Positions 8,162 to 17,504 of a DNA stretch of 64,000 bases are shown here, one piece after another. How positions within the stretch are numbered: the stretch's first letter is position 1; each line of letters starts with the position of its first letter. The DNA comes from Paenalcaligenes suwonensis (GTDB lineage: Bacteria > Pseudomonadota > Gammaproteobacteria > Burkholderiales > Burkholderiaceae_B): contig NZ_JAANPV010000002.1 of NCBI RefSeq assembly GCF_011290505.1, positions 351,049-415,048 on the forward strand. Direction: 5' to 3'. Below the pieces are notes generated by a model that saw nothing but the letters and a program-made list of their open reading frames with translations, ran no database searches and was not told the DNA's origin. The translations under genes were made by a program, and so were the position numbers.

Positions 8162-9496
8162 TCAAGAAGCATGAACCGGCAGTACCTGATGAATGGTCTG
8201 CGTTAACAGTTCAACAATACGGCTGATATCTTCAGCGGTACAAATAAACGGTGGCGCCAACAAGATGTGATCACCTTGCACGCCATCAATCGTGCCACCA
8301 CCGGGATACATTAACAAACCTAACGACTGCGCGACTGCCTTCATTTTGGCATGGGTTTTTAACGCAGGGTCTAAGGTAGCTTTACTTTGCTTGTCAGCCA
8401 CCAACTCAATACCGGTGAACAAACCACGACCACGTATATCGCCCACGTTAGGGTGTGAACCCAAAGCAGTACGTAATTCACTATGCAATTGCTCACCACG
8501 TTCACGCACGTTTTGCAGCAAGTTATCGCGCTCAATGACTTTCTGTACGGCCAATGCCCCCGCACATGCCGTGGCATGGCTCATGTAGGTATGGCCGTGT
8601 TGAAAATACCCAGAGCCTGCCAAAATCGCTTGGTAAATTTTGTCGCTGGCAAGCATCGCACCAATAGGTTGATAACCAGCCCCCAAGCCTTTAGCAATGG
8701 TAATAATGTCCGGTGCTACGCCATCTTCGGCGCAGGCAAACAGGTGGCCTGTACGCCCCATACCGCACATGACCTCGTCAAAAATCAGCAGCACACCATG
8801 GCGATCACACACGTCGCGGATTTTCTTCAAGTAACCAGCCACCGGTGGCAATACCCCTGCCGTCGCCCCCACTACGGGCTCTGCCACAAAGGCGGCTACA
8901 TTTTCTGGGCCCAGTTCCAAGATGGTGTTTTCTAGCTCGTCGGCCAAGCGCTGTGCGTACGCGTCTTCGCTTTCACCGGCCAACTGGTCACGGTACGCAT
9001 AACAAGGCGACACATGGTAGGACTCGGTCAAGAGTGGCAAGAAAGGCGCTCTACGCCATGCATTACCACCTATGCCCAACGCCCCCAAGGTATTGCCGTG
9101 ATAGCTTTGACGTCTAGCAATGAAAATGTGTTTAGAGGGCTGATTCGTATCTACAAAATACTGTCTAGCGAGTTTTAGCGCTGCTTCTACCGCTTCCGAG
9201 CCGCCAGATACAAAGTACACATGCTGTAAATCGCCAGGGGCGCGCTCAACGAGGAAATCGGCCAGTTCTTCTACGGCATCGTTGGTGAAGAACGCCGAGT
9301 GTGCGTATGGCAACACATCCAATTGGTTTTTGATAGCCGCCACCACATCAGGATGGCTGTGACCTAGGCACGATACCGCCGCCCCACCCGAAGCATCCAA
9401 ATAACGTTTACCGTCAGCATCAATAAGATATATACCCTCACCGCGCACAGCACGTGGCAGCTGTGTTTTGGGGTTGCGATGAAATACGTGAGTCAT
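8162..9496 (-). CDS. Class III pyridoxal-phosphate aminotransferase
   Basis: The 444-residue protein has fold type I class III features: DASGGAAVSCLGHSHPDV at the start, the PLP phosphate loop SGGSEAVEAALKLAR, FDEVMCGMGRTG with the cofactor Asp, and IAKGLGAGYQP with the Schiff-base Lys. This group transfers amino groups from omega-amino acids, diamines or similar to a 2-oxo acid. The divergent RpiR regulator and the following CMD gene suggest a small catabolic operon; BioA-type biotin synthesis is unlikely in this context. Exact substrate unknown. Confidence 0.88.
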   Translation of the reverse strand: MTHVFHRNPKTQLPRAVRGEGIYLIDADGKRYLDASGGAAVSCLGHSHPDVVAAIKNQLDVLPYAHSAFFTNDAVEELADFLVERAPGDLQHVYFVSGGSEAVEAALKLARQYFVDTNQPSKHIFIARRQSYHGNTLGALGIGGNAWRRAPFLPLLTESYHVSPCYAYRDQLAGESEDAYAQRLADELENTILELGPENVAAFVAEPVVGATAGVLPPVAGYLKKIRDVCDRHGVLLIFDEVMCGMGRTGHLFACAEDGVAPDIITIAKGLGAGYQPIGAMLASDKIYQAILAGSGYFQHGHTYMSHATACAGALAVQKVIERDNLLQNVRERGEQLHSELRTALGSHPNVGDIRGRGLFTGIELVADKQSKATLDPALKTHAKMKAVAQSLGLLMYPGGGTIDGVQGDHILLAPPFICTAEDISRIVELLTQTIHQVLPVHAS

Positions 9497-9544
9497 AGCG
9501 GCTACCTTTAAATCCGTAATAGGAACAGCACCAATAAAAACAAC

Positions 9545-9578
9545 ATTTGTTGAATATGATAATTACAATACAACAAAT
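9545..9578. promoter_or_regulatory. Inverted repeat operator between aminotransferase and RpiR regulator
   Basis: An 8-bp perfect inverted repeat, ATTTGTTG at 9545-9552 and CAACAAAT at 9571-9578, lies in an AT-rich divergent promoter region. It is the likely binding site of the adjacent RpiR-type regulator (inference). Confidence 0.5.
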
Positions 9579-9660
9579 AAATCAATTGCTGTGCATAATC
9601 CCATAAAAGCCTTTTTTCTGTGGCCTCTTTGCCGCAGGCCAGTTGAGATATACTTTGCTC

Positions 9661-10551
9661 ATGACGCGCAAACACCTTGTTCCCCCTACGACTTTCGATG
9701 ATTTGATAGAGCGCCTACAGGCCGAATTCTCTAGCCTGCCGCCGCAATTTCAAGTCGCTGTACGCTATTTGCTAGACCATCCGGCGGAAGTGCCTGTGGT
9801 CTCTATGCGTACGGTTGCCAGCCAAGCAGGCGTGCAACCGGCAACACTGGTGCGCTTGGCACAATCGTTGGGCTACAGCGGCTGGGCGGGGCTAAAAACC
9901 GTGTTTGTGCATTCGCTGCCACAAACGGTGGTAAAGGGTTATGCTGAACAGGCTCAACGCGTTGTGCGCAATAAACGCTCGCCCAACAAGCAGCAAAAAA
10001 TGCTGGATGCACAAATGTTGAACATCCAAGCATTAGAAAACCTGAATACCGAAAAGCTGCCTGCTATTACCGATATGATTCACAAAGCCAAGCGCGTGTA
10101 TGTGGCGGGTTTTAGGGCTTCCTACCCCCCTGCATTTGGCTTTCATTACCTGTACCGGTTATTTCGCCCATCCGTCTATATGCTGCGCAGCGATGCCGGC
10201 ACATTGGAAATGGAATTGCGCAGTCTAGGGCCTAACGATGTCGTGCTGCTTATAGGTTTTGCACCGTATTCTCAAGAAATTGTGCGTGTGTATGAGGCGG
10301 CTAAAGCAGCAGGTAGCCAAATCGTTGCCATGTGCGACAGCCCTGTTGCCCCCATTGCCCTAGAGGCTAATGGTTTGCTGCTGTTTAACACCGAAACCTC
10401 CTCATTTTTTCCCTCTATTACCGCCGCTTCGGCATTGGTAGAGGTACTAGCCGAACAGCTACTCGCTCGCACCGGGATGCGCGCGGTAAGCGACATCGCT
10501 AAAGCGGAACAACAACTGCATCACACGGGTGCTTACTGGGCTAAGCACTGA
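9661..10551 (+). CDS. MurR/RpiR family transcriptional regulator
   Basis: The protein (about 296 residues from the ATG at 9661; a TTG at 9643 is less likely) has an N-terminal HTH_6 domain (about 15-90, with ASQAGVQPATLVRLAQSLGYSGW). A C-terminal SIS domain follows (about 120-260, with AGFRASYPPAFGFHYLY and LLIGFAPYSQEIV), which in this family binds phosphosugars or other small ligands. It is divergent from the aminotransferase operon and 55 bp upstream of the C45 peptidase gene on its own strand, so it probably controls both. Confidence 0.9.
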   Translation: MTRKHLVPPTTFDDLIERLQAEFSSLPPQFQVAVRYLLDHPAEVPVVSMRTVASQAGVQPATLVRLAQSLGYSGWAGLKTVFVHSLPQTVVKGYAEQAQRVVRNKRSPNKQQKMLDAQMLNIQALENLNTEKLPAITDMIHKAKRVYVAGFRASYPPAFGFHYLYRLFRPSVYMLRSDAGTLEMELRSLGPNDVVLLIGFAPYSQEIVRVYEAAKAAGSQIVAMCDSPVAPIALEANGLLLFNTETSSFFPSITAASALVEVLAEQLLARTGMRAVSDIAKAEQQLHHTGAYWAKH

Positions 10552-10606
10552 TATCGCCTTGTAGCACTGTTCTAGCCCTCCCTCACTTTTATTAGTAACC
10601 AGAATT

Positions 10607-11644
10607 ATGCCTAGTCTTCACTACCTTCAGATCAGCGGGTCACACCATGATATTGGTGTGCAACTTGGAAAATTTGGTGCGCAGGCCGTACATCAACATC
10701 TGCTACACAGCGATGCATGGCTGCACCTGCGCAAATGGTTAGGCTCGCCTGAGCTGCGCTCTATGCAAGAGCAGGTGCAAACTCACTTCCCCACTATTTG
10801 GCAAGAAATTGAAGGCTTAGCCGAAGGCCTACAGTTGTCTGTGGAAGAAACCTTCATGTGGAACTGTAGGGGCGACCTATGGGCCATGGCACCCGATGGT
10901 TGCACTACGGTGTTGCAAGCCACTCCCCCTCAACGTCGTATCACGCATAACGAAGATGGCGACCCTGGCTTCTACGGCCACTGTGCTGTTGTTCATGCCT
11001 CACCCAATGACGACACCGCCTTTGTTTCCTTTGCCTACCCCGGCTCTATACCCGGCCATACCTTTGCAACCAATGCCCATCAGTTGGTGATGACAGTGAA
11101 TAATATTCGCTCACTGGATGCAAAGCCTGGCATTCCTCGCATGGTGTTGTGTAGAGCGATACTTAGCCAACCCACCGTTGCACTCGCTATTCGGTTGTTG
11201 AAAACGCACCAACGCGCTGGCGCGTTTCACCTGAACCTATGCGATCCATATAGTGCGATTAAAAGTGTGGAGTTCAACCGCGCCGAGGTATCCGTAGAAA
11301 CGATAGAGCACTTGGGATTTCACGCTAACCACGCTATTCATGCCACCCAACGGAACTATCCACAGATAATCACCGGTTCATCGGGTTACAGGCAACTACA
11401 GGGTGAAGAGCTGCTAGCTGAACCGCGTACCCATGCCGCGAGCACGGTTGATGCACTGGCCATTTTGGGTAACCGCAATCACGACACTTACCCTATCTAC
11501 CGACGACAAGCCAACGATGGTGACAATGAAAACACCATGGCAACCGCCGATTTTGTGTTTGAAGGCCCCAACCTGAACTGGTCGGTATACGACGACCCTA
11601 CTCTTGCCCCTGTGTTTTCGTTTACGGGGTTACAGCGCCGCTAA
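10607..11644 (+). CDS. C45-type peptidase / acyltransferase-like Ntn hydrolase
   Basis: The 345-residue protein matches the acyl-CoA:6-aminopenicillanic acid acyltransferase (C45) family: GSHHDIGVQLGKFG near the start, then MWNCRGDLWAMAPDGCTTV. In the latter, Cys (about residue 104) would become the N-terminal nucleophile after self-cleavage at Gly-Cys. Later motifs include NEDGDP and SFAYPGSIPGHTFATN. Bacterial members are mostly uncharacterised amidases or acyl-amino-acid hydrolases. In the RpiR/aminotransferase setting, hydrolysis of an N-acylated amine before transamination is plausible (inference). Confidence 0.8.
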   Translation: MPSLHYLQISGSHHDIGVQLGKFGAQAVHQHLLHSDAWLHLRKWLGSPELRSMQEQVQTHFPTIWQEIEGLAEGLQLSVEETFMWNCRGDLWAMAPDGCTTVLQATPPQRRITHNEDGDPGFYGHCAVVHASPNDDTAFVSFAYPGSIPGHTFATNAHQLVMTVNNIRSLDAKPGIPRMVLCRAILSQPTVALAIRLLKTHQRAGAFHLNLCDPYSAIKSVEFNRAEVSVETIEHLGFHANHAIHATQRNYPQIITGSSGYRQLQGEELLAEPRTHAASTVDALAILGNRNHDTYPIYRRQANDGDNENTMATADFVFEGPNLNWSVYDDPTLAPVFSFTGLQRR

Positions 11645-11682
11645 AACCTAGCGCAGACTGCTACTGCCCTACAAATAGAGCA

Positions 11683-11719
11683 GCCCTGAGGTATTGCCGC
11701 ATCACCAGCACCTCAGGGC
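11683..11719. terminator. Bidirectional hairpin between convergent genes
   Basis: A perfect 10-bp stem, GCCCTGAGGT with ACCTCAGGGC and a 17-nt loop, lies between the C45 gene (+) and the ArgE-like gene (-). The T-tract is poor, so it may act as a transcript-end stabiliser as well. Confidence 0.55.
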
Positions 11720-11749
11720 CCCCTTCTTCACAACAACACCACTTATTGT

Positions 11750-12916
11750 TTAGACGCTATGTTGGGCAAGGTGATTTGCCAGTTTCACCAGCATGGCATC
11801 ACATGCGGCTAGCTGCTGCACATGAATGAACTCGTCTGGTTTGTGACCTTGGTCCATACTGCCTGGACCGCAGACCACGGTGGGGATTCCGGCTTGCTCA
11901 AACAACCCACCTTCGGTACCAAAAGCAATCGTACCAAAATCGTCCGACCCACTAATTAGGGCCAGTAATTGTGCTGCAGCACTGTCTGGCGGCGTGACCA
12001 AACCTGGGTACGCGCTTAACGGCTGCATCTCTATGCCGGTATCCGCTTGCACAGCTTGCATGGCCGGCACCAACTCAGTTTGTGCGTACTGCTGCAACTC
12101 ATCGGCCACCGTTTGGGCATCAAAGTCGGGCAAAGCACGCACTTCAAAATCAAACTCGCACTCGGCAGGAACGATGTTTAAGGCCCTACCGCCTTTAATC
12201 ACGCCAGTTTGAATGGTGGAGTACGGAGGATCAAAACGCGTATCGTGCAATTCTGGTTGCGCCTGACGCTTACCCATTTCACCTAAACGATTGATCAGTT
12301 GAGCAGCATATTCAATCGCGTTCACACCGTAAGGCGCGTAGGCGGAATGGCAGGCCGCACCTTTAATGCAGCAGCGCATCGCCAACTTACCTTTATGACC
12401 CAATACGGGTTTCATTTCGGTAGGTTCACCAATCAAACACAAACTGTACTTTAAAGGCCGTTTTGCCAGCTCAGCCAACATGGGGCGTACGCCCAAGCAG
12501 CCAATTTCCTCGTCGTAGGAAAACGCCAAATGTATGGGCGTTTTCAAGTCAGTTTGTACGAACATCGGTACAGCCGCCAACACCGAGGCAATAAAGCCCT
12601 TCATGTCGGCTGTGCCGCGCCCGTACAGTTTGCTGTCGTGCTCACTGAGCTGAAAGGGCTCTACTGTCCAGTTTTGACCATCTACTGGCACTACATCCGT
12701 GTGCCCAGACAGCACCACCCCACCCCTGTCTTTGGGGCCAATGGTGGCAAACAAACTGGCTTTAGTGCCTTCAGCGTTGTGAAACAGTTCACTTTCTACG
12801 CCATGACTCGCTAAGTAGTCGCGCACAAACGTGATGAGTTCCAAGTTGGAGTCACGACTGACGGTCGCAAAGCCAATCAGTCGCTCCAACACGTCCCGGC
12901 TAGAGAGATTACTCAT
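11750..12916 (-). CDS. argE: ArgE-like M20 metallo-amidohydrolase (acetylornithine deacetylase family)
   Basis: The 388-residue protein carries the M20 zinc-site motifs: SGHTDVVPVDGQNW (first His and Asp), GRGTADMKGF (bridging Asp) and DEEIGCLG (catalytic Glu and metal Glu), followed by the lid-domain segment GHKGKLAMRC. Sequence looks ArgE-like (removal of acetyl from N-acetylornithine). As the last gene of a catabolic operon it may act on a different N-acyl compound, so the gene symbol is tentative. It overlaps the DUF1028 gene by 8 bp, showing translational coupling. Confidence 0.82.
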   Translation of the reverse strand: MSNLSSRDVLERLIGFATVSRDSNLELITFVRDYLASHGVESELFHNAEGTKASLFATIGPKDRGGVVLSGHTDVVPVDGQNWTVEPFQLSEHDSKLYGRGTADMKGFIASVLAAVPMFVQTDLKTPIHLAFSYDEEIGCLGVRPMLAELAKRPLKYSLCLIGEPTEMKPVLGHKGKLAMRCCIKGAACHSAYAPYGVNAIEYAAQLINRLGEMGKRQAQPELHDTRFDPPYSTIQTGVIKGGRALNIVPAECEFDFEVRALPDFDAQTVADELQQYAQTELVPAMQAVQADTGIEMQPLSAYPGLVTPPDSAAAQLLALISGSDDFGTIAFGTEGGLFEQAGIPTVVCGPGSMDQGHKPDEFIHVQQLAACDAMLVKLANHLAQHSV

Positions 12917-13586
12917 CCCCAGGTACCCCGTAGCTAGGTGCTGCGGTAGGGTTCAAGGCGCGGGTTAGGTAGTCTTGCATTTGCGGTTTGTAGGCGTGCC
13001 ACAGTGCTTCTAACTTGTCGATGGGAGCTTCATCCGCCCAATCTACGCGCAAGTCCACCATAGGCCAGCTTACGTCACCTGCAATTTTCATCGCGGCAGA
13101 ATGCACAGGGCCAGCTTCACCACCAGCAGCCATCGCCGCTTGCATCGCAGCCAGCAGTCTATCTGCCAACATACCTGTGGTAGTTTCAAAGGCCGCCGTC
13201 ATGGCTTCAATCACTGCCTTGCTGGACAGCAGGTTGCCTGCAGCAACACACTGCTGCCCTTCAACGGCGTGATAAATCCCCAATGCTTCACTACCACTGA
13301 ACAAGGCCGTACGCCCTTGCGCATCCACTACCGTCACTTGTCGGTAGTCGTTCCAGTCATCCGTGGTTAGCGCCTGCTTCAACGCATCCGTTGCACTCAG
13401 ATTATGCTGCTGCAATTGATCCAACACACGATGCCCCAACGCTGGCAACGTCACGTTCTGTGTAGCCACCACGCCCACACCAGCACGTACCCATGGGCAT
13501 CGCGCACCCACAGCAATACTGGAAGAACTAATGGCCACACCCAACTGACCGGTTTCTGCACAACGTCCAATAATAGAGAAGGTCAT
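12909..13586 (-). CDS. DUF1028 family protein (Ntn-hydrolase-like fold)
   Basis: The 225-residue protein begins MTFSIIGRCAETGQLGVAISS and continues with GVVATQNVTLPALGHRVLDQL, the signature of DUF1028, a family with an Ntn-hydrolase-like fold and no settled function. It sits between ridA and the argE-like gene, with 15 bp and an 8-bp overlap. DUF1028 is often found near RidA and amidohydrolases in amine or amide catabolic clusters (known pattern), so an amidase or deaminase accessory role is possible. Confidence 0.85.
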   Translation of the reverse strand: MTFSIIGRCAETGQLGVAISSSSIAVGARCPWVRAGVGVVATQNVTLPALGHRVLDQLQQHNLSATDALKQALTTDDWNDYRQVTVVDAQGRTALFSGSEALGIYHAVEGQQCVAAGNLLSSKAVIEAMTAAFETTTGMLADRLLAAMQAAMAAGGEAGPVHSAAMKIAGDVSWPMVDLRVDWADEAPIDKLEALWHAYKPQMQDYLTRALNPTAAPSYGVPGDE

Positions 13587-13601
13587 GGTCTGACTCCTTA
13601 C

Positions 13602-14033
13602 TTAGGCTTTGCTGGCTTCCCAACCTTCAGGGATTACAGCGATTACATCAATTTCCATCAACCACTGGGGCTGACCCAGTGCTACCACTACCAAACCCGT
13701 AGAAATGGGGTAAACGCCTTTCAGCCATTTGCCCACGGCTTGGTACACCGGCTCGCGGTAACGCGGGTCGATGATGTAGGTAGTGGTTTTCACAATGTGT
13801 GACAGATCGCTGCCGGCTTCTTCCAGCAGTTGCTTCACGTTTTTCATGGCTTGTTCTGCTTGTGCAGCAGGGTCGCCCAAACCCACCAAATTACCGTCAA
13901 AGTCCGTACCTACTTGGCCACGAACATAAACCGTGTTACCCGCACGTACGGCCTGACACAGATCGTTATCCAACGTCTGGTTAGGGTAAGTGTCTTTGGT
14001 ATTGAACATACGAATACGAGTATGTGTAGGCAT
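13602..14033 (-). CDS. RidA family enamine/imine deaminase-like protein
   Basis: The protein is about 143 residues from the ATG at 14033, chosen for the GAGGAA ribosome site 7 nt upstream. RidA proteins hydrolyse reactive enamine or imine intermediates to keto compounds and ammonia. Visible motifs are VYVRGQVGTDFDGNLVG, AEQAMKNVKQLLEEAG and a C-terminal EIDVIAVIP. The region DPRYREPVYQAV replaces the canonical RidA arginine segment, so it may belong to an Rid subgroup without deaminase activity. It lies within the six-gene operon, between the flavin monooxygenase and DUF1028 genes. Confidence 0.85.
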   Translation of the reverse strand: MPTHTRIRMFNTKDTYPNQTLDNDLCQAVRAGNTVYVRGQVGTDFDGNLVGLGDPAAQAEQAMKNVKQLLEEAGSDLSHIVKTTTYIIDPRYREPVYQAVGKWLKGVYPISTGLVVVALGQPQWLMEIDVIAVIPEGWEASKA

Positions 14034-14072
14034 TGCGTTATTCCTCATCAATGGAATGCACTATTAGTAAAC

Positions 14073-15356
14073 TTACTCAGCCGTTACAGCCTGAGCAGTT
14101 GGGTTTTCTTCGTGATAAGCACGGTAGGTTTGCTGGGTAGCAATGTGGCCAGCCACGTGTTTAGCGTCGTGCCATACACCCCAAATAAAGGATGAGCCAC
14201 GACGGGACTGCCACGGCAAGCCCAAGAAATACACGCCGCGCTCTTCCGTAGACACACCACGCTGATGCAATGGTTTGCCTTTTTCATCAAAGGTATCCAC
14301 TTCCAACCAGCTGTAGTCGGTCGCGTAGCCGGTAGCCCAGATAATGGAACGTACGCCCGCCTTGATCAGGTCCAGTTCCAACACGGGGTTCACCATGCAC
14401 TCTGGGTCAGCCAACAACGCGCGCGCCTCTGGATCTTCAGGCAGATCCAAGCCATTGCGTGTGACGTACTCGTCAGCGGCATCCAACAAGGCCATCAAGT
14501 TGGCATCACCAGCGCGAATGTTGTCACCCAAATCGTTTTGGAAAGTGACTTTGCCCTCTTCAAAAGACTTAGTCAGACCTACTAACTTCATACCTTGGGC
14601 AGCCAGTTTGCGGAAGTCGATGGTGTAACCACCGTTCGCACCACTTACCGCGATGGTGACGTGTTCGCGACCGGGGGTAACTTTTTCTGCATCCCACAAA
14701 CCCAACACACCTAACCACCAGCAGAAATCACGGTTACGGTAGCTACGGGGCGGACGGTCGTGCGGGCCTACTGACAGGTAGACATCACGGCCTGAACGCA
14801 GCAATTCTTCTGCAATCTGTACACCGGACGAGCCCGCACCGACCACCAGCACACCACCTTCAGGCAACTGCGCAGGATTCATGTAAGCGGCCGAGTGAAT
14901 CTGATGCAAACGCTCGTCTTTAGGCGCAATAGCAGGGATCACAGGACACTGAAACGGGCCAGTTGCTACTACCAAATTCAAAGCATCAAACACACCTGCA
15001 GAGGTTTCCACGCGAAAGCCAGGGCGACCTTCGTTACGCACGGCTTTCTTCACTTCCACGCCAGTACGAATTGGTGCATCGATTTGTTTAGCGTAGGCTT
15101 CAAAGTAGTCGGCCACTTGGTCTTTGCTGGCAAATGCATCAGGGCTAATGCCTTGGAACGTCAAACCAGGAAAGCGATCGTGCCATGCGGGGCCGTTGGC
15201 TACCAACGAATCCCAGCGACCTGTGCGCCAACGCTCGGCGATACGGTCACGCTCTAGCACCACGTGCGCTACACCCAATTTGCTCAAATGCTCACTGGCC
15301 GCAACACCAGCTTGTCCGGCGCCAATCACCAGCGTATCAATGGATTCAATAGTCAT
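14073..15356 (-). CDS. Flavin-containing monooxygenase-like NAD(P)/FAD oxidoreductase
   Basis: The 427-residue protein has the FAD-binding GAGQAGVAASEHL motif at about residue 12, the second nucleotide site GVLVVGAGSSGVQIAEELL (about 170), and a third FMO-type ATGYATDYSWL near the end. These indicate an FAD enzyme using NAD(P)H and O2 to oxygenate N, S or carbonyl carbon. Such proteins are often mislabelled as involved in K+ transport. The operon partners (symporter, RidA, DUF1028, M20 hydrolase) point to oxidation of an imported nitrogenous compound. Substrate unknown. Confidence 0.85.
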   Translation of the reverse strand: MTIESIDTLVIGAGQAGVAASEHLSKLGVAHVVLERDRIAERWRTGRWDSLVANGPAWHDRFPGLTFQGISPDAFASKDQVADYFEAYAKQIDAPIRTGVEVKKAVRNEGRPGFRVETSAGVFDALNLVVATGPFQCPVIPAIAPKDERLHQIHSAAYMNPAQLPEGGVLVVGAGSSGVQIAEELLRSGRDVYLSVGPHDRPPRSYRNRDFCWWLGVLGLWDAEKVTPGREHVTIAVSGANGGYTIDFRKLAAQGMKLVGLTKSFEEGKVTFQNDLGDNIRAGDANLMALLDAADEYVTRNGLDLPEDPEARALLADPECMVNPVLELDLIKAGVRSIIWATGYATDYSWLEVDTFDEKGKPLHQRGVSTEERGVYFLGLPWQSRRGSSFIWGVWHDAKHVAGHIATQQTYRAYHEENPTAQAVTAE

Positions 15357-15539
15357 TTTTCTGTTTCCTTCTGAACGGATATAGTCCGGCAGCGGTTTAT
15401 CGCTGCTACAGCTGCCACCACACCTGCCCGGTATATGTTTGCGCTGCGTTAAATGTCAAAACTAGAGTTGTGTAGGCACTGCTCTATCAGTGCTTGCTGT
15501 CAGGCCAGAGCGAAGTCATGGCCCGACTAGCGAGGACAA

Positions 15540-16946
15540 TTACGCTGTTTTGGTGCTCAGACCTGGCACAGCACTACGTTGGGTCAACGCGCTCACCACA
15601 AACACGGTGATAGAGTTCAGTACCAAGGCAATCAAACCAATATTGAGGGCGTACAGGTTGAATTCGCTGAAGTACATCGCAAATACCGCTGCAATACCTA
15701 CCACTAAACCACTCAATACACCTGCTGCCGTTGCACGCTTGAAGAACACTACCGACAACAAACCTGGCAACATCTGACCAAAACCAGCGTAAGCGGTGTT
15801 CATCAGGTTCAACATCAAGCTTGGCAACACCACGGTCAAAATCATAGAGATGATCAGGTACACCAGAATCACGATCTGCGACAAACGTTTCTGTGACTGC
15901 AGTGGTACGTTGCTCACCAAGTTACGGGTAAAGATACCGCCTACGGACAACGAAATTACCGAGATCAAAATCAGACCAGACAGTGCTGCACCAGCGGCCA
16001 CGAAACCTACCGCCCAGCTTGGCAATACATCAATCGCTGTGGCGATGAAGGCGTGGTTAGGGCTTGGCAGATTCGGGATCTTCACCATGGCGTAGTAGGC
16101 TGCTGCGATCAAGAACGGGAACATCAGCATGTACAGCGGCATAAAACGTTTGGCGCGTTTAATACCACCCGCAGACTTACTGGTGAACAAAATCGTGATC
16201 ATGAATGGCAAGCAGTAGAACGCCATGGACTGGAACACAATGGTGGACATAGAGAACACCACTTCATCTTGGTTGGCGTAAGCAATAGACGCACCTTGGT
16301 CACGTGCTGCAATAAACAGTTCTTCCACACCACCCATTTTGTGGAACGCTGCCCAACCCACACCCACAATGGCGCCAAACAGCAAGATGTCTTTCAACAC
16401 TGCAATCATGGCGGGCGCTTTCACACCAGAAATCGAGATGTAGATAAACGCAATCGCACCAGCAATAATCACTGCCACCACAGGCTCAATCTCGTAGCCC
16501 AAGGCATTCAACGCCACGATCAAACCTTGGAATTGCATTTGTGCCCAAGGGATCAGGAACATCAAGTAGCACACGGCCACTACCAACTCCAAGGTACGGC
16601 TTTTGAAATGGCTTTTAAACAAATCAGGCGCAGTCATCGCATCGTAGTGCTTACCGGCTTGCCAGATTTTGGGGGCCAAGAAATAACCTACGGGGTAAAT
16701 CAACAGCAAGAACGCCATGAACCAAATACCGTAGTTCACACCTTTGGCATAAATACTGCCGGGCAAACCAATCACGGTCGCCACGCTGTAAATCTCACCC
16801 ACCGCCAAGAAGAACAGGATGATCACGCCAAACGAACGGCCACCCACCAGAAAATCAGCCACGTCCCCTTTTTTGGCATTGCGGTTGACCATCAAGGCCA
16901 ACAACAGCGAGAACAGGATGATAGAAATAAAAATAAAAGCTGCCAT
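15540..16946 (-). CDS. Sodium:solute symporter (SSS) family transporter
   Basis: The 468-residue membrane protein has about 12-13 hydrophobic helices and SSS-like features: an N-terminal region with GGRSFGVIILFFLAVGEIYSVATVIG and a long mid-region with ISGVKAPAMIAVLKDILLFGAIVG. It would import an organic solute with Na+ to feed the enzymes downstream. It starts 22 bp after the DUF3311 gene, a known pairing for SSS transporters. Codon choice looks optimised compared with nearby regulators, suggesting high expression. Confidence 0.9.
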   Translation of the reverse strand: MAAFIFISIILFSLLLALMVNRNAKKGDVADFLVGGRSFGVIILFFLAVGEIYSVATVIGLPGSIYAKGVNYGIWFMAFLLLIYPVGYFLAPKIWQAGKHYDAMTAPDLFKSHFKSRTLELVVAVCYLMFLIPWAQMQFQGLIVALNALGYEIEPVVAVIIAGAIAFIYISISGVKAPAMIAVLKDILLFGAIVGVGWAAFHKMGGVEELFIAARDQGASIAYANQDEVVFSMSTIVFQSMAFYCLPFMITILFTSKSAGGIKRAKRFMPLYMLMFPFLIAAAYYAMVKIPNLPSPNHAFIATAIDVLPSWAVGFVAAGAALSGLILISVISLSVGGIFTRNLVSNVPLQSQKRLSQIVILVYLIISMILTVVLPSLMLNLMNTAYAGFGQMLPGLLSVVFFKRATAAGVLSGLVVGIAAVFAMYFSEFNLYALNIGLIALVLNSITVFVVSALTQRSAVPGLSTKTA

Positions 16947-16968
16947 GAGTATTCCTTAGCGATCGTTA

Positions 16969-17175
16969 TTATTCGTCTTGGTAGTCTTTTTTATCCAAGA
17001 ACCATGCTGTGGAAATACAGATGGTGGTCAGGAAGAACCACAAGAACACCCAGAAATACAAAGGCGGAAAACCTAAGATGAACTCGGTACTAAAGCGAAA
17101 ATGGTAGATGCCCAGCATGATGCTGGCATAGGGAATGATCAGCCCTATTAGTAGGCTCAAGAAACGTCTTGTCAT
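16969..17175 (-). CDS. DUF3311-like small membrane subunit of SSS transporter
   Basis: The protein is 68 residues from the ATG at 17175, which has a strong GAGGAGG ribosome site. It has two transmembrane segments (FLSLLIGLIIPYASIML and LYFWVFLWFFLTTICIS) and ends in a charged tail, DKKDYQDE. Small DUF3311/DUF997-type proteins precede SSS symporter genes in many bacteria and are thought to assist the transporter. First gene of the six-gene operon. Confidence 0.75.
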   Translation of the reverse strand: MTRRFLSLLIGLIIPYASIMLGIYHFRFSTEFILGFPPLYFWVFLWFFLTTICISTAWFLDKKDYQDE

Positions 17176-17504
17176 GACCCCTCCTCGTGTGATGACTTGA
17201 TGAGGTTGTGATGCTAGCGCAGGGATGCTTGAATCCTTAACTACTAAAAAGCTTGTCAAGCCATAAACTAAATATCGTTAGCCACGCTAAGCCGCGCCAC
17301 GATTGGCCTTCAGGCAGATGTAAAAAACGTGATCTTTTAGGCTTCTAGGGAAAACCCCAGCACTGACAACCGCCCTCAACTGGGCGTTATGAGCCTGTAA
17401 TTGCTGGTATTTAACGTAAAAAGCCCTCACGCATTGCTTTTCAGCCCCTACAATAGAGGCAAGTACACCGGTGCCCGGACAAGCACCACCAGCAGGAGGG
17501 CCGT
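17176..17504. other. Divergent promoter region, no gene seen
   Basis: This 329-bp spacer separates the catabolic operon (-) from its LysR-type regulator (+). No convincing open frame lies in it. It would hold both promoters and the LysR site; several T-N11-A candidates exist, none clearly better than the rest. Confidence 0.5.

Noticed and set aside
16053..17081. 342-codon open frame on the plus strand, rich in His and Gln
   Set aside because: It lies opposite the SSS symporter gene; composition is that of an antisense frame and there is no family motif.
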